Origin: Rhodobacterales bacterium
GTDB taxonomy: Bacteria > Pseudomonadota > Alphaproteobacteria > Rhodobacterales > Rhodobacteraceae
Assembly: GCA_021155205.1 (NCBI GenBank)
Contig: JAJNPS010000031.1
Location: forward strand, 1 to 64,000
Length of the DNA: 64,000 nucleotides
Reading direction: 5' to 3'
Each line of letters starts with the position of its first letter. Position 1 is the first letter of the stretch. A program made the translations under genes and the position numbers. This document shows positions 43,541-51,939 of this stretch, piece by piece. The notes under the pieces are model-generated. The model searched no databases, was not told the DNA's origin, and saw only the letters and a program-made list of their open reading frames with translations.

Positions 43541-43671
43541 CGTTGCAGGCGCGGCGCGCAGCGTGGACAAGGCGAGACGCGATGGTGCGTGGATGCCCCG
43601 ATGATGCCCAGCCCTTTGATCCTGTCCGGCCTTGCCGCCGTCATCCTGTCCGATCAGGGGGGGCGCGGGCG

Positions 43672-44223
43672 ATGAGTCCGTTTCATGTCATGCCGGGCGC
43701 GATGTCGCCAACCGAATGCGCGGATCTGACCAACCTTTGCACCAGCGCCCCGATGCGCGATGCGGCCCTTGTCGGTGCCACGACTGCCCATCAGGTGCGC
43801 CGCGCCGACATCTTGTGGCTGGACGATCTGCCTGGGGCCGCCTGGGTCATGGACCGCATGATCGGCATCATCGTCGTCGCCAACCGCGAAGGCTATGGCT
43901 TTGACCTGACCGATTTCGGCGAAAGCGCGCAGGTCGCCCGCTATGACGCCGCGCGTGCGGCGCATTTCGACTGGCATGCCGATATCGGCGGCGGCATGTG
44001 GGCGATGCGGCGCAAGCTGACGGTGGTGGTGCAACTGTCCGATCCCGACGCCTATCAGGGTGGTGCCCTGAACATCTGGTCCGGCCACACCCCCCAGACC
44101 GCCCCGCGCGAAATCGGCACGGCGATCGTGTTCCCGTCCTTTCACCTGCACCGCGTCCAGCCTGTCACCACGGGCCTGCGCTGGTCGCTGACGCTCTGGG
44201 CGCATGGCCCGGCCTTTCGCTAG
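43672..44223 (+). CDS. Fe(II)/2-oxoglutarate dioxygenase (PKHD-type prolyl-hydroxylase-like)
   Basis: This 183-aa protein has the double-stranded beta-helix core: H102-x-D104 in FDWHADIGG, the distal histidine in SFHLHRVQPV, and the arginine in GLRWSLTLW that binds 2-oxoglutarate. The PKHD group includes PiuC, linked to iron uptake, but no siderophore genes are adjacent. The ATG at 43672 gives a normal length. Substrate unknown; protein or small-molecule hydroxylation is possible. Confidence 0.87.
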   Translation: MSPFHVMPGAMSPTECADLTNLCTSAPMRDAALVGATTAHQVRRADILWLDDLPGAAWVMDRMIGIIVVANREGYGFDLTDFGESAQVARYDAARAAHFDWHADIGGGMWAMRRKLTVVVQLSDPDAYQGGALNIWSGHTPQTAPREIGTAIVFPSFHLHRVQPVTTGLRWSLTLWAHGPAFR

Positions 44224-44291
44224 GCGCGGGAGCGTTTGATCATCGGTGCCGGTCGCGTTAGGCTGTGGCGGCATAACCGGCGACCGACGCC

Positions 44292-44915
44292 ATGATGATC
44301 ACGGATATCGAAGACTACTTCGCCCGGGGCTGCGGCCGCTGCCCGCGCTTTGACACGGCGGATTGTTCGACCAGCGTCTGGGCCGACGGCCTTGCCGTCC
44401 TGCGCCGGATCTGCCGGGCGGCGGGCCTGACCGAGACCGTAAAGTGGGGCCATCCCTGCTACATCCATGCGGGGCGCAACATTGCGATCATCGGGGCGTT
44501 CCGCGGCGATTTCCGGCTGAGTTTCTTTGACGCGGGTCTGCTGAGGGATCCTGAGGGCGTGCTTGAAAAGCAGGGGCCGAACACGGCGCATGCCGACGTG
44601 ATCCGGTTCACCGGCACAACGCAGGTGCTGGGGCAAGAGCCGGTCATCATCGCCTATCTGGCCGAGGCGATGGGCTACGCGGCGGCAGGCATCAAGGCCC
44701 CGAAAATGGCCCGCGACATCGACCTGCCGGATGAGTTGGTCGATGCCATGGACGCCGATCCCGAACTGGCCGAGGCCTTTCACGGCCTGACGCGGGGTCG
44801 GCGGAAAAGCTATGCGATCCACCTGTCATCGGCCAAAACATCGGCGACGCGGACTGCCCGCATCGAAAGGTTCCGCGACCATATCCTTGCCGGCAAGGGC
44901 GCGACCGAACGCTAG
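44292..44915 (+). CDS. DUF1801/YdeI-family protein
   Basis: This 207-aa protein joins a DUF1801 domain (VKWGHPCYIHAGRNIAIIG, about 50-120) to the C-terminal YdeI-like helix-rich segment with GRRKSYAIHLSSAKTSATRT and RIERFRDHILAGKG. YdeI proteins are linked to resistance to antimicrobial peptides by family naming only. The function is unclear. ATG at 44292 or 44295. It is convergent with the Ca2+/H+ antiporter gene. Confidence 0.82.
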   Translation: MMITDIEDYFARGCGRCPRFDTADCSTSVWADGLAVLRRICRAAGLTETVKWGHPCYIHAGRNIAIIGAFRGDFRLSFFDAGLLRDPEGVLEKQGPNTAHADVIRFTGTTQVLGQEPVIIAYLAEAMGYAAAGIKAPKMARDIDLPDELVDAMDADPELAEAFHGLTRGRRKSYAIHLSSAKTSATRTARIERFRDHILAGKGATER

Positions 44916-44939
44916 CGCCCGGATGCCCGCGCGCGGTGT

Positions 44940-46034
44940 TCAGGGCACGATGACGATCAGCAGAAAGATCGCAAAGATCGCAAGATGCACAGCACCTTGC
45001 AGGATCGTCGTGCGTCCGGTGCCGAATGTGAGCGCCGACACGAACAGCGTAAGCACGAGCAGGACCATGTTCTGCGGCGTGATCCCCAGCAGCAGCGGCC
45101 GGTCGATCAGCATGGAGACGAGCGCCACGGTCGGAATGGTCAGCCCGATGCTGGCCACCGCCGATCCCAGCGCAAGGTTGATGCTGGCCTGCAGACGGTT
45201 GGCCAGTGCCGCGCGCAGTGCCGCCACACTTTCCGGCAGCAGAACGACCGCTGCAACGACAACGCCGACGACCGCACGCGGCAAGGACAGCGCACGGACC
45301 GCGCGTTCCAGCGGGGGCGACAGCATTTTTGCCAGCAGCACGACCGCCACCAGCGCCAGAACCAGCAGGACCGCACTGATTGCCGCGACCTGCCGGGGCG
45401 GACGCTGCGTCATGTCGCTGGTGTCGCGCGACGTCTCCTGGAAATAGTCGCGATGGCGGATGGTCTGGACAAAGACGAACACGACATAAAGGCCCAGCGA
45501 CGCCACCCCCACCACCAGCAACTGCAAAGGGACGTAATAGGGTCCTTCCGTCGCAGTCGTGAAATTGGGCATCACCAGCGCAAAGACCGCCAGCGTGCCC
45601 AGCACGGACAATGCGGCTGCCGCCCCGCTGATCTGGAACCGCTGTTCATGGTGGCGTCTGCCGCCCATCACCAGACACAGCCCGATGACGCCGTTCAGAA
45701 CGATCATGATCGTGGAAAAAACCGTGTCGCGGGCCACGGTATCGCTGTTGGCGGCATCGGACAAAAGGATCGACACGATCAGCGCCACCTCGATCACCGT
45801 GACCGCGACCGCCAGAAGGATCGACCCGAACGGTTCCCCCATGCGAAGCGCCAGCACCTCGGCGTGATGGACCGCGGCAAACACCGCCGCACCAAGCAGC
45901 ACTGCCGCCGCCACCAGCAACGGCGTGGTGTCGGTGCCAAAAAGGCCAAAACCGTCCGCCAACAGAAAACCGCTGGCCAGCAAAGGTGCTGCCATCGACC
46001 ACAACGGCATTCTTGCGGCGTCAGTTGCCGACAT
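44940..46034 (-). CDS. Ca2+/H+ antiporter (ChaA/CAX family)
   Basis: This 364-aa membrane protein has about 11 helices and the two CAX repeats. The first is AVHHAEVLALRMGEPFGSIL with AVAVTVIEVALIVS, and the second is LANRLQASINLALGSAVASI with GLTIPTVALVS; the acidic residues bind the cation. Members exchange Ca2+ or Na+ for protons. The ATG at 46034 starts MSATDAARM. It is followed on the same strand by no related gene, and preceded by a small secreted protein gene. Confidence 0.9.
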   Translation of the reverse strand: MSATDAARMPLWSMAAPLLASGFLLADGFGLFGTDTTPLLVAAAVLLGAAVFAAVHHAEVLALRMGEPFGSILLAVAVTVIEVALIVSILLSDAANSDTVARDTVFSTIMIVLNGVIGLCLVMGGRRHHEQRFQISGAAAALSVLGTLAVFALVMPNFTTATEGPYYVPLQLLVVGVASLGLYVVFVFVQTIRHRDYFQETSRDTSDMTQRPPRQVAAISAVLLVLALVAVVLLAKMLSPPLERAVRALSLPRAVVGVVVAAVVLLPESVAALRAALANRLQASINLALGSAVASIGLTIPTVALVSMLIDRPLLLGITPQNMVLLVLTLFVSALTFGTGRTTILQGAVHLAIFAIFLLIVIVP

Positions 46035-46113
46035 CGGCGCAGAATCTCCATCCGGGATGCAGTTCAAGAGTTCGCCAAGCGCGCCGCGCTTGCAACTGGC
46101 CAAATGCGCCGGT

Positions 46114-46431
46114 TCAGCCTTCTGCAGGCTGCGGCGCGCAGTAAAGCTCGGCCGCGGCGCCGAAATTTTCCCAGCGTTGCCAGAACGCGTCGTTGCGCCT
46201 GGTGTCCGACAGCATGGTGTCATGCGCCAGTTCCGGGTTGCGAAAGAACCTGGCCGCCCGCCGCTGGTCGGACCCGTCCAGCATCTGGTCCGCCAGGCCC
46301 TGGATGCAGCCGCAGATCGCGCGGTCGGCGGCGTCGCGACCTGACGACAGGCAGGCCCCCTCGATCGGCCCGGCGTCGGCGGTACTGGCAAGGGCCAGCA
46401 TCGTCACAGTCAGGGCGAGCGGTCGGATCAT
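46114..46431 (-). CDS. Small secreted cysteine-containing protein
   Basis: This 105-aa protein has a signal peptide (MIRPLALTVTMLALASTADA, cleavage near residue 20) and a short mature domain with ACLSSGRDAADRAICGCIQ and a later cysteine, giving four cysteines that may form two disulfides. Rhodobacterales homologs are often labelled arginine transporter, which the sequence does not support. Function unknown. Stands between the antiporter and sterol-desaturase genes, all on the minus strand but spaced by ~80 bp. Confidence 0.7.
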   Translation of the reverse strand: MIRPLALTVTMLALASTADAGPIEGACLSSGRDAADRAICGCIQGLADQMLDGSDQRRAARFFRNPELAHDTMLSDTRRNDAFWQRWENFGAAAELYCAPQPAEG

Positions 46432-46512
46432 CGGTCAGGGGGCCTTTCGCGCAGGTCGCTTCTAACCCTTATCCGCTGCCACGCCCCGATACAATCGTCG
46501 CGCAAGCCTGGC

Positions 46513-47505
46513 TCAGGCAGTCCGCCGCAACCGGCGCGCCTGCATCGCCTCATGCGCCTGCGGACTGCCATCGTGGAACGACCCGAACCAGCGGTCCAAA
46601 GGCACCATTCCGTCCGAGTAGTTCACCTCGAAATACTTGTGGTGCAGGTAATGCGCGTAATAGCTCGCCTCGAAGCTGGTATTGTCCCCCAGTACCACCC
46701 GGTCGAACCCTGTATGCCCCTGCGCCGGGGAAACGCCAAGGCGCGAGGCGAGGTTGATCATGTGGACCGGATGGCTGGGGATGATGAAGAACAGCAGGAT
46801 GGTCGAAAAATAGATCATGTGCTCGATCGGGTGCATCGACAGTCCTGACCATGGCCCGGGGTTGATATTGCGATGATGCAGCTTGTGCGCAATCTCGTAG
46901 AGCGGGCTGAAATGCAGGAACCGGTGGCAGAAATAGAACCCCACCTCGTGGATCAACGGCACCAGAAAGAACACCGCAACAAACCAGACCGGGTTGCCGG
47001 CCCAGGTGATCATCGGCGCCCAGCCATTGGCATAGGCCCAGAGCAGCAGCACTTCGTAGGCCGTCCAGATCGGGACACCGCTGACGAGGGTGTAGAACAT
47101 GTTGTCCCAGGTCTGGTTGCCGAACAGGAACCCCGGTGACTTCTCGCGCGGGAACTGCCGGTTGTACTTGAACGCGGTGCCCTGCCGGCGCCACGAATAC
47201 AGCCACAGGTGCCACGCGCCATAGACCAGCACCGCCAGGATTTCATTGCGGATCAGCAGATAGGCGATCCAGCCGGGGGCGAGGTCTTTCGTGGTCTCGA
47301 GCGACGGTGAAAACCACGTCCAGAGGACCACCGCCATCACTGCGTAGAACAGGTTCCACGGCAGGAAATACCCCGGAAACCCGAACAGCCATTTTGCCAG
47401 ATGCCGCGGGTCGGGCGGCCAGTCAAAGGCCGGACCGTAGGAAATCGGCCGATCCGGCGCCCAGTGCCCCCGCGCATCCTCGGTCCCGAACTGCCTGTCG
47501 TCCAT
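46513..47505 (-). CDS. Sterol desaturase/fatty acid hydroxylase family membrane protein
   Basis: This 330-aa membrane di-iron enzyme has the histidine boxes HEVGFYFCHRFLH, HKLHHRN, HPIEH and HYLHHKYFEVN. Several hydrophobic helices flank them. Members hydroxylate lipids or carotenoids; the substrate is not known. The first 60 residues are soluble. The gene is divergent from lepA. It follows no obvious partner. Confidence 0.88.
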   Translation of the reverse strand: MDDRQFGTEDARGHWAPDRPISYGPAFDWPPDPRHLAKWLFGFPGYFLPWNLFYAVMAVVLWTWFSPSLETTKDLAPGWIAYLLIRNEILAVLVYGAWHLWLYSWRRQGTAFKYNRQFPREKSPGFLFGNQTWDNMFYTLVSGVPIWTAYEVLLLWAYANGWAPMITWAGNPVWFVAVFFLVPLIHEVGFYFCHRFLHFSPLYEIAHKLHHRNINPGPWSGLSMHPIEHMIYFSTILLFFIIPSHPVHMINLASRLGVSPAQGHTGFDRVVLGDNTSFEASYYAHYLHHKYFEVNYSDGMVPLDRWFGSFHDGSPQAHEAMQARRLRRTA

Positions 47506-47636
47506 GGCTCTGGTCTCCCTGCCGCTTTGCCAGACTGCTGCCGATCTCGGTGTCGGTCAAGAAGGCTGCAACGTCCTTGGATTTGCCATCCAACCAACCC
47601 CTTCCCGGCCCCCCCGCTTCCCGCTATATGCCCCCC

Positions 47637-49436
47637 ATGACCGAGCTTCATCTCATCCGCAACTTCTCCATCGTGGCGCATATCGACCACGGCAAATCCA
47701 CCCTCGCCGACCGGCTCATCCAGATGACCGGCACGGTGGCTGCGCGCGACATGAAGGCGCAGATGCTGGACAGCATGGATATCGAGCGTGAACGCGGGAT
47801 CACGATCAAGGCCAACACCGTCCGCATCGAATACCCCGCGAAGGACGGCCGCACCTACATCCTCAACCTGATCGACACCCCCGGCCACGTCGATTTTGCC
47901 TACGAAGTCTCCCGCTCGATGCGCGCCGTCGAAGGCTCGCTCCTCGTGGTCGATGCAAGCCAGGGCGTCGAGGCCCAAACCCTCGCCAATGTCTACCAGG
48001 CGCTGGATGCGGGCCACGAGATCGTGCCTGTCCTGAACAAGATCGACCTTCCCGCCGCCGAACCCGAGCGCATCAAGCAGCAGATCGAGGATGTCATCGG
48101 CCTCGACGCCTCCGACGCCATCGCCATCTCCGCCAAATCCGGCCTCGGCATCCCCGACGTGCTGGAAGCCATCGTCCACCGCCTGCCCGCCCCGAAAGGC
48201 GACCGCGATGCGCCGTTGAAAGCCATGCTGGTCGATTCATGGTACGACGCCTATCTCGGCGTCGTCGTCATGGTGCGCATCATGGACGGCGTCATGCGCA
48301 AGGGCGACCGCGTCCGCATGATGCAGACCAACGCCGTCTACGGCATCGACAAGCTGGCCGTCCTCAAACCCCAGATGGTCGACATCGACGAACTGGGTCC
48401 GGGCGAGATCGGCATCCTCACCGGCTCCATCAAGCAGGTCCGCGACACCCGCGTCGGCGACACCATCACCCACGAACGCCGCGGCTGCGCCGAACCCCTT
48501 CCCGGTTTCAAACCCGCCCAGCCGGTCGTCTTTTGCGGCCTTTTCCCCGTCGATGCCGCCGATTTCGAAAACCTTCGCGAGGCGATCGAAAAGCTCTCGC
48601 TCAACGACGCCAGCTTCAGCAGCGAAATGGAAACCAGCGCGGCCTTGGGCTTCGGCTTCCGCTGCGGCTTTCTTGGTCTTCTGCACCTGGAGGTCATTCG
48701 CGACCGGCTCGAACGCGAATACGACCTTGATCTCATCACCACCGCGCCCTCCGTGGTCTTCAAGCTGCACATGAGGGACGGCGAGGTGCGCGATCTGCAC
48801 AACCCCGCCGACATGCCCGACCTCACCTATGTCGACCATATCGACGAGCCGCGCATCAAGGCCACCATCATGGTGCCCGACGAATACCTCGGCGATATCC
48901 TGAAACTGTGCCAGGACCGCCGCGGCATCCAGCTGGACCTGAGCTACGCCGGTTCCCGCGCAATGGTCGTCTATGACCTGCCGCTGGCCGAGGTCGTCTT
49001 TGACTTCTACGACCGCCTGAAATCGGTGACCAAGGGCTATGCGAGCTTTGACTACCAGATCAGCGAATACCGCGAGGATTTCCTGGTCAAGATGTCGATC
49101 CTGGTGAACGAGGAACCCGTCGATGCCCTGTCCATGATGGTCCATCGCGACCGGGCCGAGGCGAGAGGTCGCGCGATGGTGGAAAAGCTGAAAGAGCTGA
49201 TCCCCCGCCACATGTTCAAGATCCCGATCCAGGCCGCCATCGGTGCCCGCGTGATCGCGCGCGAGACGCTGTCGGCGATGCGCAAGGACGTGACGGCGAA
49301 GTGCTATGGCGGGGATGCGTCAAGGAAGCGGAAGCTGCTGGACAAGCAGAAGGCCGGGAAGAAGCGGATGCGCCAGTTCGGCAAGGTCGAGATTCCGCAG
49401 GAGGCGTTTATTTCTGCTCTCAAAATGGACAGCTAG
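47637..49436 (+). CDS. lepA: Elongation factor 4 (LepA)
   Basis: This 599-aa translational GTPase has G1 AHIDHGKST, G3 DTPGH and G4 NKID, domain II, the EF-G-like domains III and V, and the LepA-specific C-terminus with DASRKRKLLDKQKAGKKRMR. It back-translocates or assists ribosome assembly under stress. ATG at 47637 (MTELHLIRNFSIVAH); an upstream ATG at 47628 is possible. No lepB gene follows, as in this group. It is preceded by the divergent sterol-desaturase gene and followed by a hairpin-rich region. Confidence 0.97.
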   Translation: MTELHLIRNFSIVAHIDHGKSTLADRLIQMTGTVAARDMKAQMLDSMDIERERGITIKANTVRIEYPAKDGRTYILNLIDTPGHVDFAYEVSRSMRAVEGSLLVVDASQGVEAQTLANVYQALDAGHEIVPVLNKIDLPAAEPERIKQQIEDVIGLDASDAIAISAKSGLGIPDVLEAIVHRLPAPKGDRDAPLKAMLVDSWYDAYLGVVVMVRIMDGVMRKGDRVRMMQTNAVYGIDKLAVLKPQMVDIDELGPGEIGILTGSIKQVRDTRVGDTITHERRGCAEPLPGFKPAQPVVFCGLFPVDAADFENLREAIEKLSLNDASFSSEMETSAALGFGFRCGFLGLLHLEVIRDRLEREYDLDLITTAPSVVFKLHMRDGEVRDLHNPADMPDLTYVDHIDEPRIKATIMVPDEYLGDILKLCQDRRGIQLDLSYAGSRAMVVYDLPLAEVVFDFYDRLKSVTKGYASFDYQISEYREDFLVKMSILVNEEPVDALSMMVHRDRAEARGRAMVEKLKELIPRHMFKIPIQAAIGARVIARETLSAMRKDVTAKCYGGDASRKRKLLDKQKAGKKRMRQFGKVEIPQEAFISALKMDS

Positions 49437-49709
49437 ATCCGAACATCAAATGATGCACTATGAAACGGTGTATCCCACCGACCAAATCCGCTCAACATAC
49501 CCCGAGGCCCGGCTCGCTGGGCAGAGCCCGAACCGCCCCGGCGGTCCGGGCACCGCGCTCTGGCGTGATGATCCTTCATCGGGAAAGAGGACCCAATAAC
49601 CGCCCGGCTAACCGTCCGGCCCGCGAAGGCGTTCGCGGGCGTTCGGGGCTGAAAAGGGTCTGCTGGACCCTTTTCGCGTGCCTTTGGCCCGCGCCGCCCC
49701 TCACCCCAA
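49437..49709. other. Region after lepA, hairpin-rich, no gene supported
   Basis: 273 bp with short overlapping frames but no recognisable protein. It contains the AAAAGGGTC hairpin (49652-49674) and a GC-rich palindromic patch (GCGAAGGCGTTCGCGGGC near 49623-49640). It may be an intergenic repeat type. Confidence 0.4.
49652..49674. repeat. Inverted repeat AAAAGGGTC/GACCCTTTT
   Basis: Nine-base arms (49652-49660 and 49666-49674) around TGCTG. It ends in a T-run on both strands and lies between lepA and the convergent small lipoprotein gene, so it probably serves as a two-way terminator. Confidence 0.65.
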
Positions 49710-49856
49710 TCAGAATAACCCGTCGCCGCCGTTCTGGTCCTCGACAACCTGATCGGCGACAATCGCCCCACCGCCGCCGATCAGCAAGGGCGCGCAGGCG
49801 GACAAAAGCCCCGCTGTCAGCAAAAGGGCTGCCAGCCCCAAGGTTCTTTTCATCAT
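49710..49856 (-). CDS. Small lipoprotein, 48 aa
   Basis: This very short ORF encodes MMKRTLGLAALLLTAGLLSA then C-A-P: a lipoprotein signal with lipobox L-S-A-C (Cys21), followed by a glycine-rich helix (LLIGGGGAIVADQVVEDQ) and GGDGLF end. Similar short lipoproteins are common in Rhodobacterales. AGAAAGGATTG precedes the ATG at 49856. Function unknown; perhaps envelope-associated. It is co-directional with the entericidin gene upstream. Confidence 0.7.
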   Translation of the reverse strand: MMKRTLGLAALLLTAGLLSACAPLLIGGGGAIVADQVVEDQNGGDGLF

Positions 49857-49948
49857 CTGTCAATCCTTTCTGAACCCGCCCCGGCCTTGGGTGCGGCGGT
49901 GATGCTATCGGGCCGGGGTCGCGCTGGCTACCCCGGCCCGCAACGCCG

Positions 49949-50092
49949 TCACATCTGGGTCTTGGTTTCCTGGGCCTGGTCGGTGATCGCCTCACCGGCA
50001 CCTTCCAGGTCGCGCCCGGCGCCCTTGATCGTCTCGCAGGCGGTCAGGGTCATCAGGGCAATCAGCGGCAGGAACATCATGCGCAGGGTCAT
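49949..50092 (-). CDS. Entericidin EcnA/B-family lipoprotein
   Basis: This 47-aa protein has a signal MTLRMMFLPLIALMTLTAC with the lipobox at Cys19 and the entericidin-type amphipathic helix ETIKGAGRDLEGAGEAITDQ. Entericidins are toxin/antidote-like membrane lipoproteins in E. coli; in alphaproteobacteria their role is unclear. The ATG at 50092 begins the typical signal. It lies 92 bp upstream of the other small lipoprotein. Confidence 0.85.
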   Translation of the reverse strand: MTLRMMFLPLIALMTLTACETIKGAGRDLEGAGEAITDQAQETKTQM

Positions 50093-50249
50093 CGGGCGGC
50101 ATCCTTTGTTGGAGTTTCGACGGGCCAACGCGCGGCGGTGCGCCGGGGTTCCCGCCCGACGGCCGTCTTGACGGGTACCCGACAAAAGGCCGACGCAGAC
50201 CATACGCGGCGCAGACGTCCGGCACGCCTCTGCAACCGTGGCAGTCTTG

Positions 50250-50264
50250 TTAACGCCGTCTTAA
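50250..50264 (+). promoter_or_regulatory. CtrA-like binding site TTAA-N7-TTAA
   Basis: TTAACGCCGTCTTAA matches the TTAA-N7-TTAA motif of the alphaproteobacterial cell-cycle regulator CtrA. It lies 24 bp before the lipoprotein ATG at 50288 and upstream of the divergent entericidin gene, so it could control either. The match is exact but the motif is short. Confidence 0.4.
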
Positions 50265-50287
50265 CCTTGCTGCCGCCAGATGGGGAC

Positions 50288-50590
50288 ATGTTCACCGACC
50301 GCACGCCCCTTTTCGCCGCCCTGATGCTGCTGACCGCCTGCGGCGCGTCACCAGCGGTGGAGTTTCTGGGGGCCACGCGCACGGATGTCACCCGCGACGG
50401 GCGGAATTACACGGTTTTGCAAAAGGATAACCGGGTGGAGGTGATCCGCCTCGGCTATGCCGCACGCGGGCAGCACCAGGCGATCCGCGCCACGATGATC
50501 GCACTGATCCCGGAGGTGACGGGCTGCAGGCTGGTGGAGTCCTCGCTGACCGGCGACAGTGGCGAGATGCGGGCCAGCATCCGCTGTTAA
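50288..50590 (+). CDS. Small lipoprotein, 100 aa
   Basis: This protein has an N-terminal signal with lipobox L-T-A-C at residue 18 (PLFAALMLLTACGAS) and a compact mature domain of beta strands and a helix ending GEMRASIRC, with two cysteines. It has no recognised family. The ATG at 50288 is chosen because it gives a proper lipoprotein signal. It is followed 44 bp later by the parA-like gene, same strand. Likely an outer-membrane or periplasmic component. Confidence 0.7.
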   Translation: MFTDRTPLFAALMLLTACGASPAVEFLGATRTDVTRDGRNYTVLQKDNRVEVIRLGYAARGQHQAIRATMIALIPEVTGCRLVESSLTGDSGEMRASIRC

Positions 50591-50634
50591 CTTGTCCCGA
50601 ATCGCTCTATGCTGCGCTGCAGCAAGGGGGCGCC

Positions 50635-51258
50635 ATGGGCCAGGTCATCACCATCGCACAGCAAAAGGGCGGATCCGGCAAAACCACCCTCGCGGTCAAT
50701 CTCGGCATGGCTTTTCTGCAGTCAGGTCAAAAGGTTGCGCTGCTGGATACTGATCCGCAGGGCTCGCTGGGGCGCTGGTTCATGACGCGGCGTGGCTTGG
50801 GCGATCCGGGGGTGGAATTTGCCACCGCGTCGGCCTGGGGGGTCAGTTATGAGTGCGAAAAGCTGCGCAAGGTCAATGACATCGTGATCATCGACACGCC
50901 GCCCAAGGTCGATGCCGACCTGCGCCCGGCGCTGCGCGAGGCCGATCTGGTGCTGATCCCGGTTTCGGCCAGCCACGTTGACCTTTGGGCGACCGATGGT
51001 GTCCTTGATCTTGTCGCCCGCGAAAACCGCCGCGCGCTGATCGTCCTGAACCGCACCAAGACCGGGACACGTCTGGGCGATGAGGTGGCGGCGGCGGCGG
51101 GAGATCTGGCACGGGTGGCCGCCGCGACGCTTGGCCAACGCGTTGTTTTCGCTGAAACTCTGGGGCAGGGACGGGCAGTCGTCGAGGCCGGTTCCAGCCC
51201 TGCCAGGCGCGAGGTGGAGGCGCTGGCGGCAGAGATTCTGGCGGCCCTTCAGCCCTGA
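50635..51258 (+). CDS. ParA-family ATPase (orphan)
   Basis: This 207-aa protein has the deviant Walker A QQKGGSGKTTLAVNLG, Walker A' DTDPQGSLGRW and Walker B-like IVIIDTPPKVD of the ParA/MinD superfamily. It is short and lacks an N-terminal DNA-binding domain, like the plasmid-type Ib and VirC1/orphan ParA proteins. No parB gene is adjacent, so it is unlikely to segregate the chromosome. Orphan ParAs place proteins or protein clusters in the cell. The start MGQVITIAQQ is good. The partner is unknown. Confidence 0.85.
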   Translation: MGQVITIAQQKGGSGKTTLAVNLGMAFLQSGQKVALLDTDPQGSLGRWFMTRRGLGDPGVEFATASAWGVSYECEKLRKVNDIVIIDTPPKVDADLRPALREADLVLIPVSASHVDLWATDGVLDLVARENRRALIVLNRTKTGTRLGDEVAAAAGDLARVAAATLGQRVVFAETLGQGRAVVEAGSSPARREVEALAAEILAALQP

Positions 51259-51437
51259 TCCGGCCCCTTGACGATCAGCATCCAGAACGCATAGGCCGCC
51301 GCCACGCCGAACACGACGGCCCAGCCCGGCCCGCCATAGACAAGCTCGAACCCGGTCATTGCGGCGGGAACCAGCACGGTCGCCCAGCGCACGGCGGGTC
51401 TGGCGAAAAACGGGTCGTTGGGATCCAGAAGCTTCAT
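51249..51437 (-). CDS. Small two-helix membrane protein, 62 aa
   Basis: The protein reads MKLLDPNDPFFARPAVRWAT and then two hydrophobic stretches (VLVPAAMTGFELVYG and WAVVFGVAAAYAFWMLIV). It resembles small uncharacterised Rhodobacterales membrane proteins beginning with a PNDPFF motif. Its last bases overlap the parA-like gene end by 10 bp, convergent. Function unknown. Confidence 0.65.
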   Translation of the reverse strand: MKLLDPNDPFFARPAVRWATVLVPAAMTGFELVYGGPGWAVVFGVAAAYAFWMLIVKGPDQG

Positions 51438-51525
51438 CCCCGCACCTAAACCTTGCCGTCGGGCGCGGTCAACGGATGATCTTTGCGCGATTCTGTGGCA
51501 TCCTGCAGGATGTGGAGGGCAAGTC

Positions 51526-51840
51526 ATGGAAATCACAAAGACTTTTTCGGGCCAGACGGTGATCACCACCTTCGAGATGACGCCCGCCACCGCGCAGGAC
51601 CTGATGGAGGCGCTGCAATCGGCCTATGATCAGGTGATCCGCCACCAGCCGGGATTTGTGGCGGCGGGCCTGCACATGAACGACGCGATGACGCGGGTCT
51701 GCAACTACAGCCAATGGGCGCGGCGCGAGGATTACCAGGCGATGCTGCGCACCCCGGAAATGCGCGAGCGAAACCGGGTGATTTCGGGGCTGTGCCGGGG
51801 GTTCGAGCCGGTGATGTATGAGGTGACGGGGGTGGTGTGA
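51526..51840 (+). CDS. ABM-fold (antibiotic biosynthesis monooxygenase-like) protein
   Basis: This 104-aa protein has the dimeric ferredoxin-like ABM fold: TVITTFEMTPATAQDLMEAL, PGFVAAGLHMNDAMTRVCNY, SQWARREDYQAMLRTPEM. ABM domains may be heme-degrading, monooxygenase or unknown enzymes. No specific activity can be stated. The ATG at 51526 is chosen over a longer frame. It is single and close to the NYN gene. Confidence 0.75.
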   Translation: MEITKTFSGQTVITTFEMTPATAQDLMEALQSAYDQVIRHQPGFVAAGLHMNDAMTRVCNYSQWARREDYQAMLRTPEMRERNRVISGLCRGFEPVMYEVTGVV

Positions 51841-51939
51841 GGGGGGCAAAAGCTGTCACTTTCAGGCATCGGTGAATACGAAACGCAACGTCAAAACAAA
51901 AGCTTGCGCGATTTATGGCAGTTCCATTATCTTGAAAGA

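Noticed and set aside
43654..44274. A 206-codon frame on the minus strand
   Set aside because: Antisense to the 2-oxoglutarate dioxygenase, whose H-x-D...H motif is clear.
44985..46757. A 590-codon open frame on the plus strand
   Set aside because: Antisense of the Ca2+/H+ antiporter; extremely rich in Arg, His and Gln.
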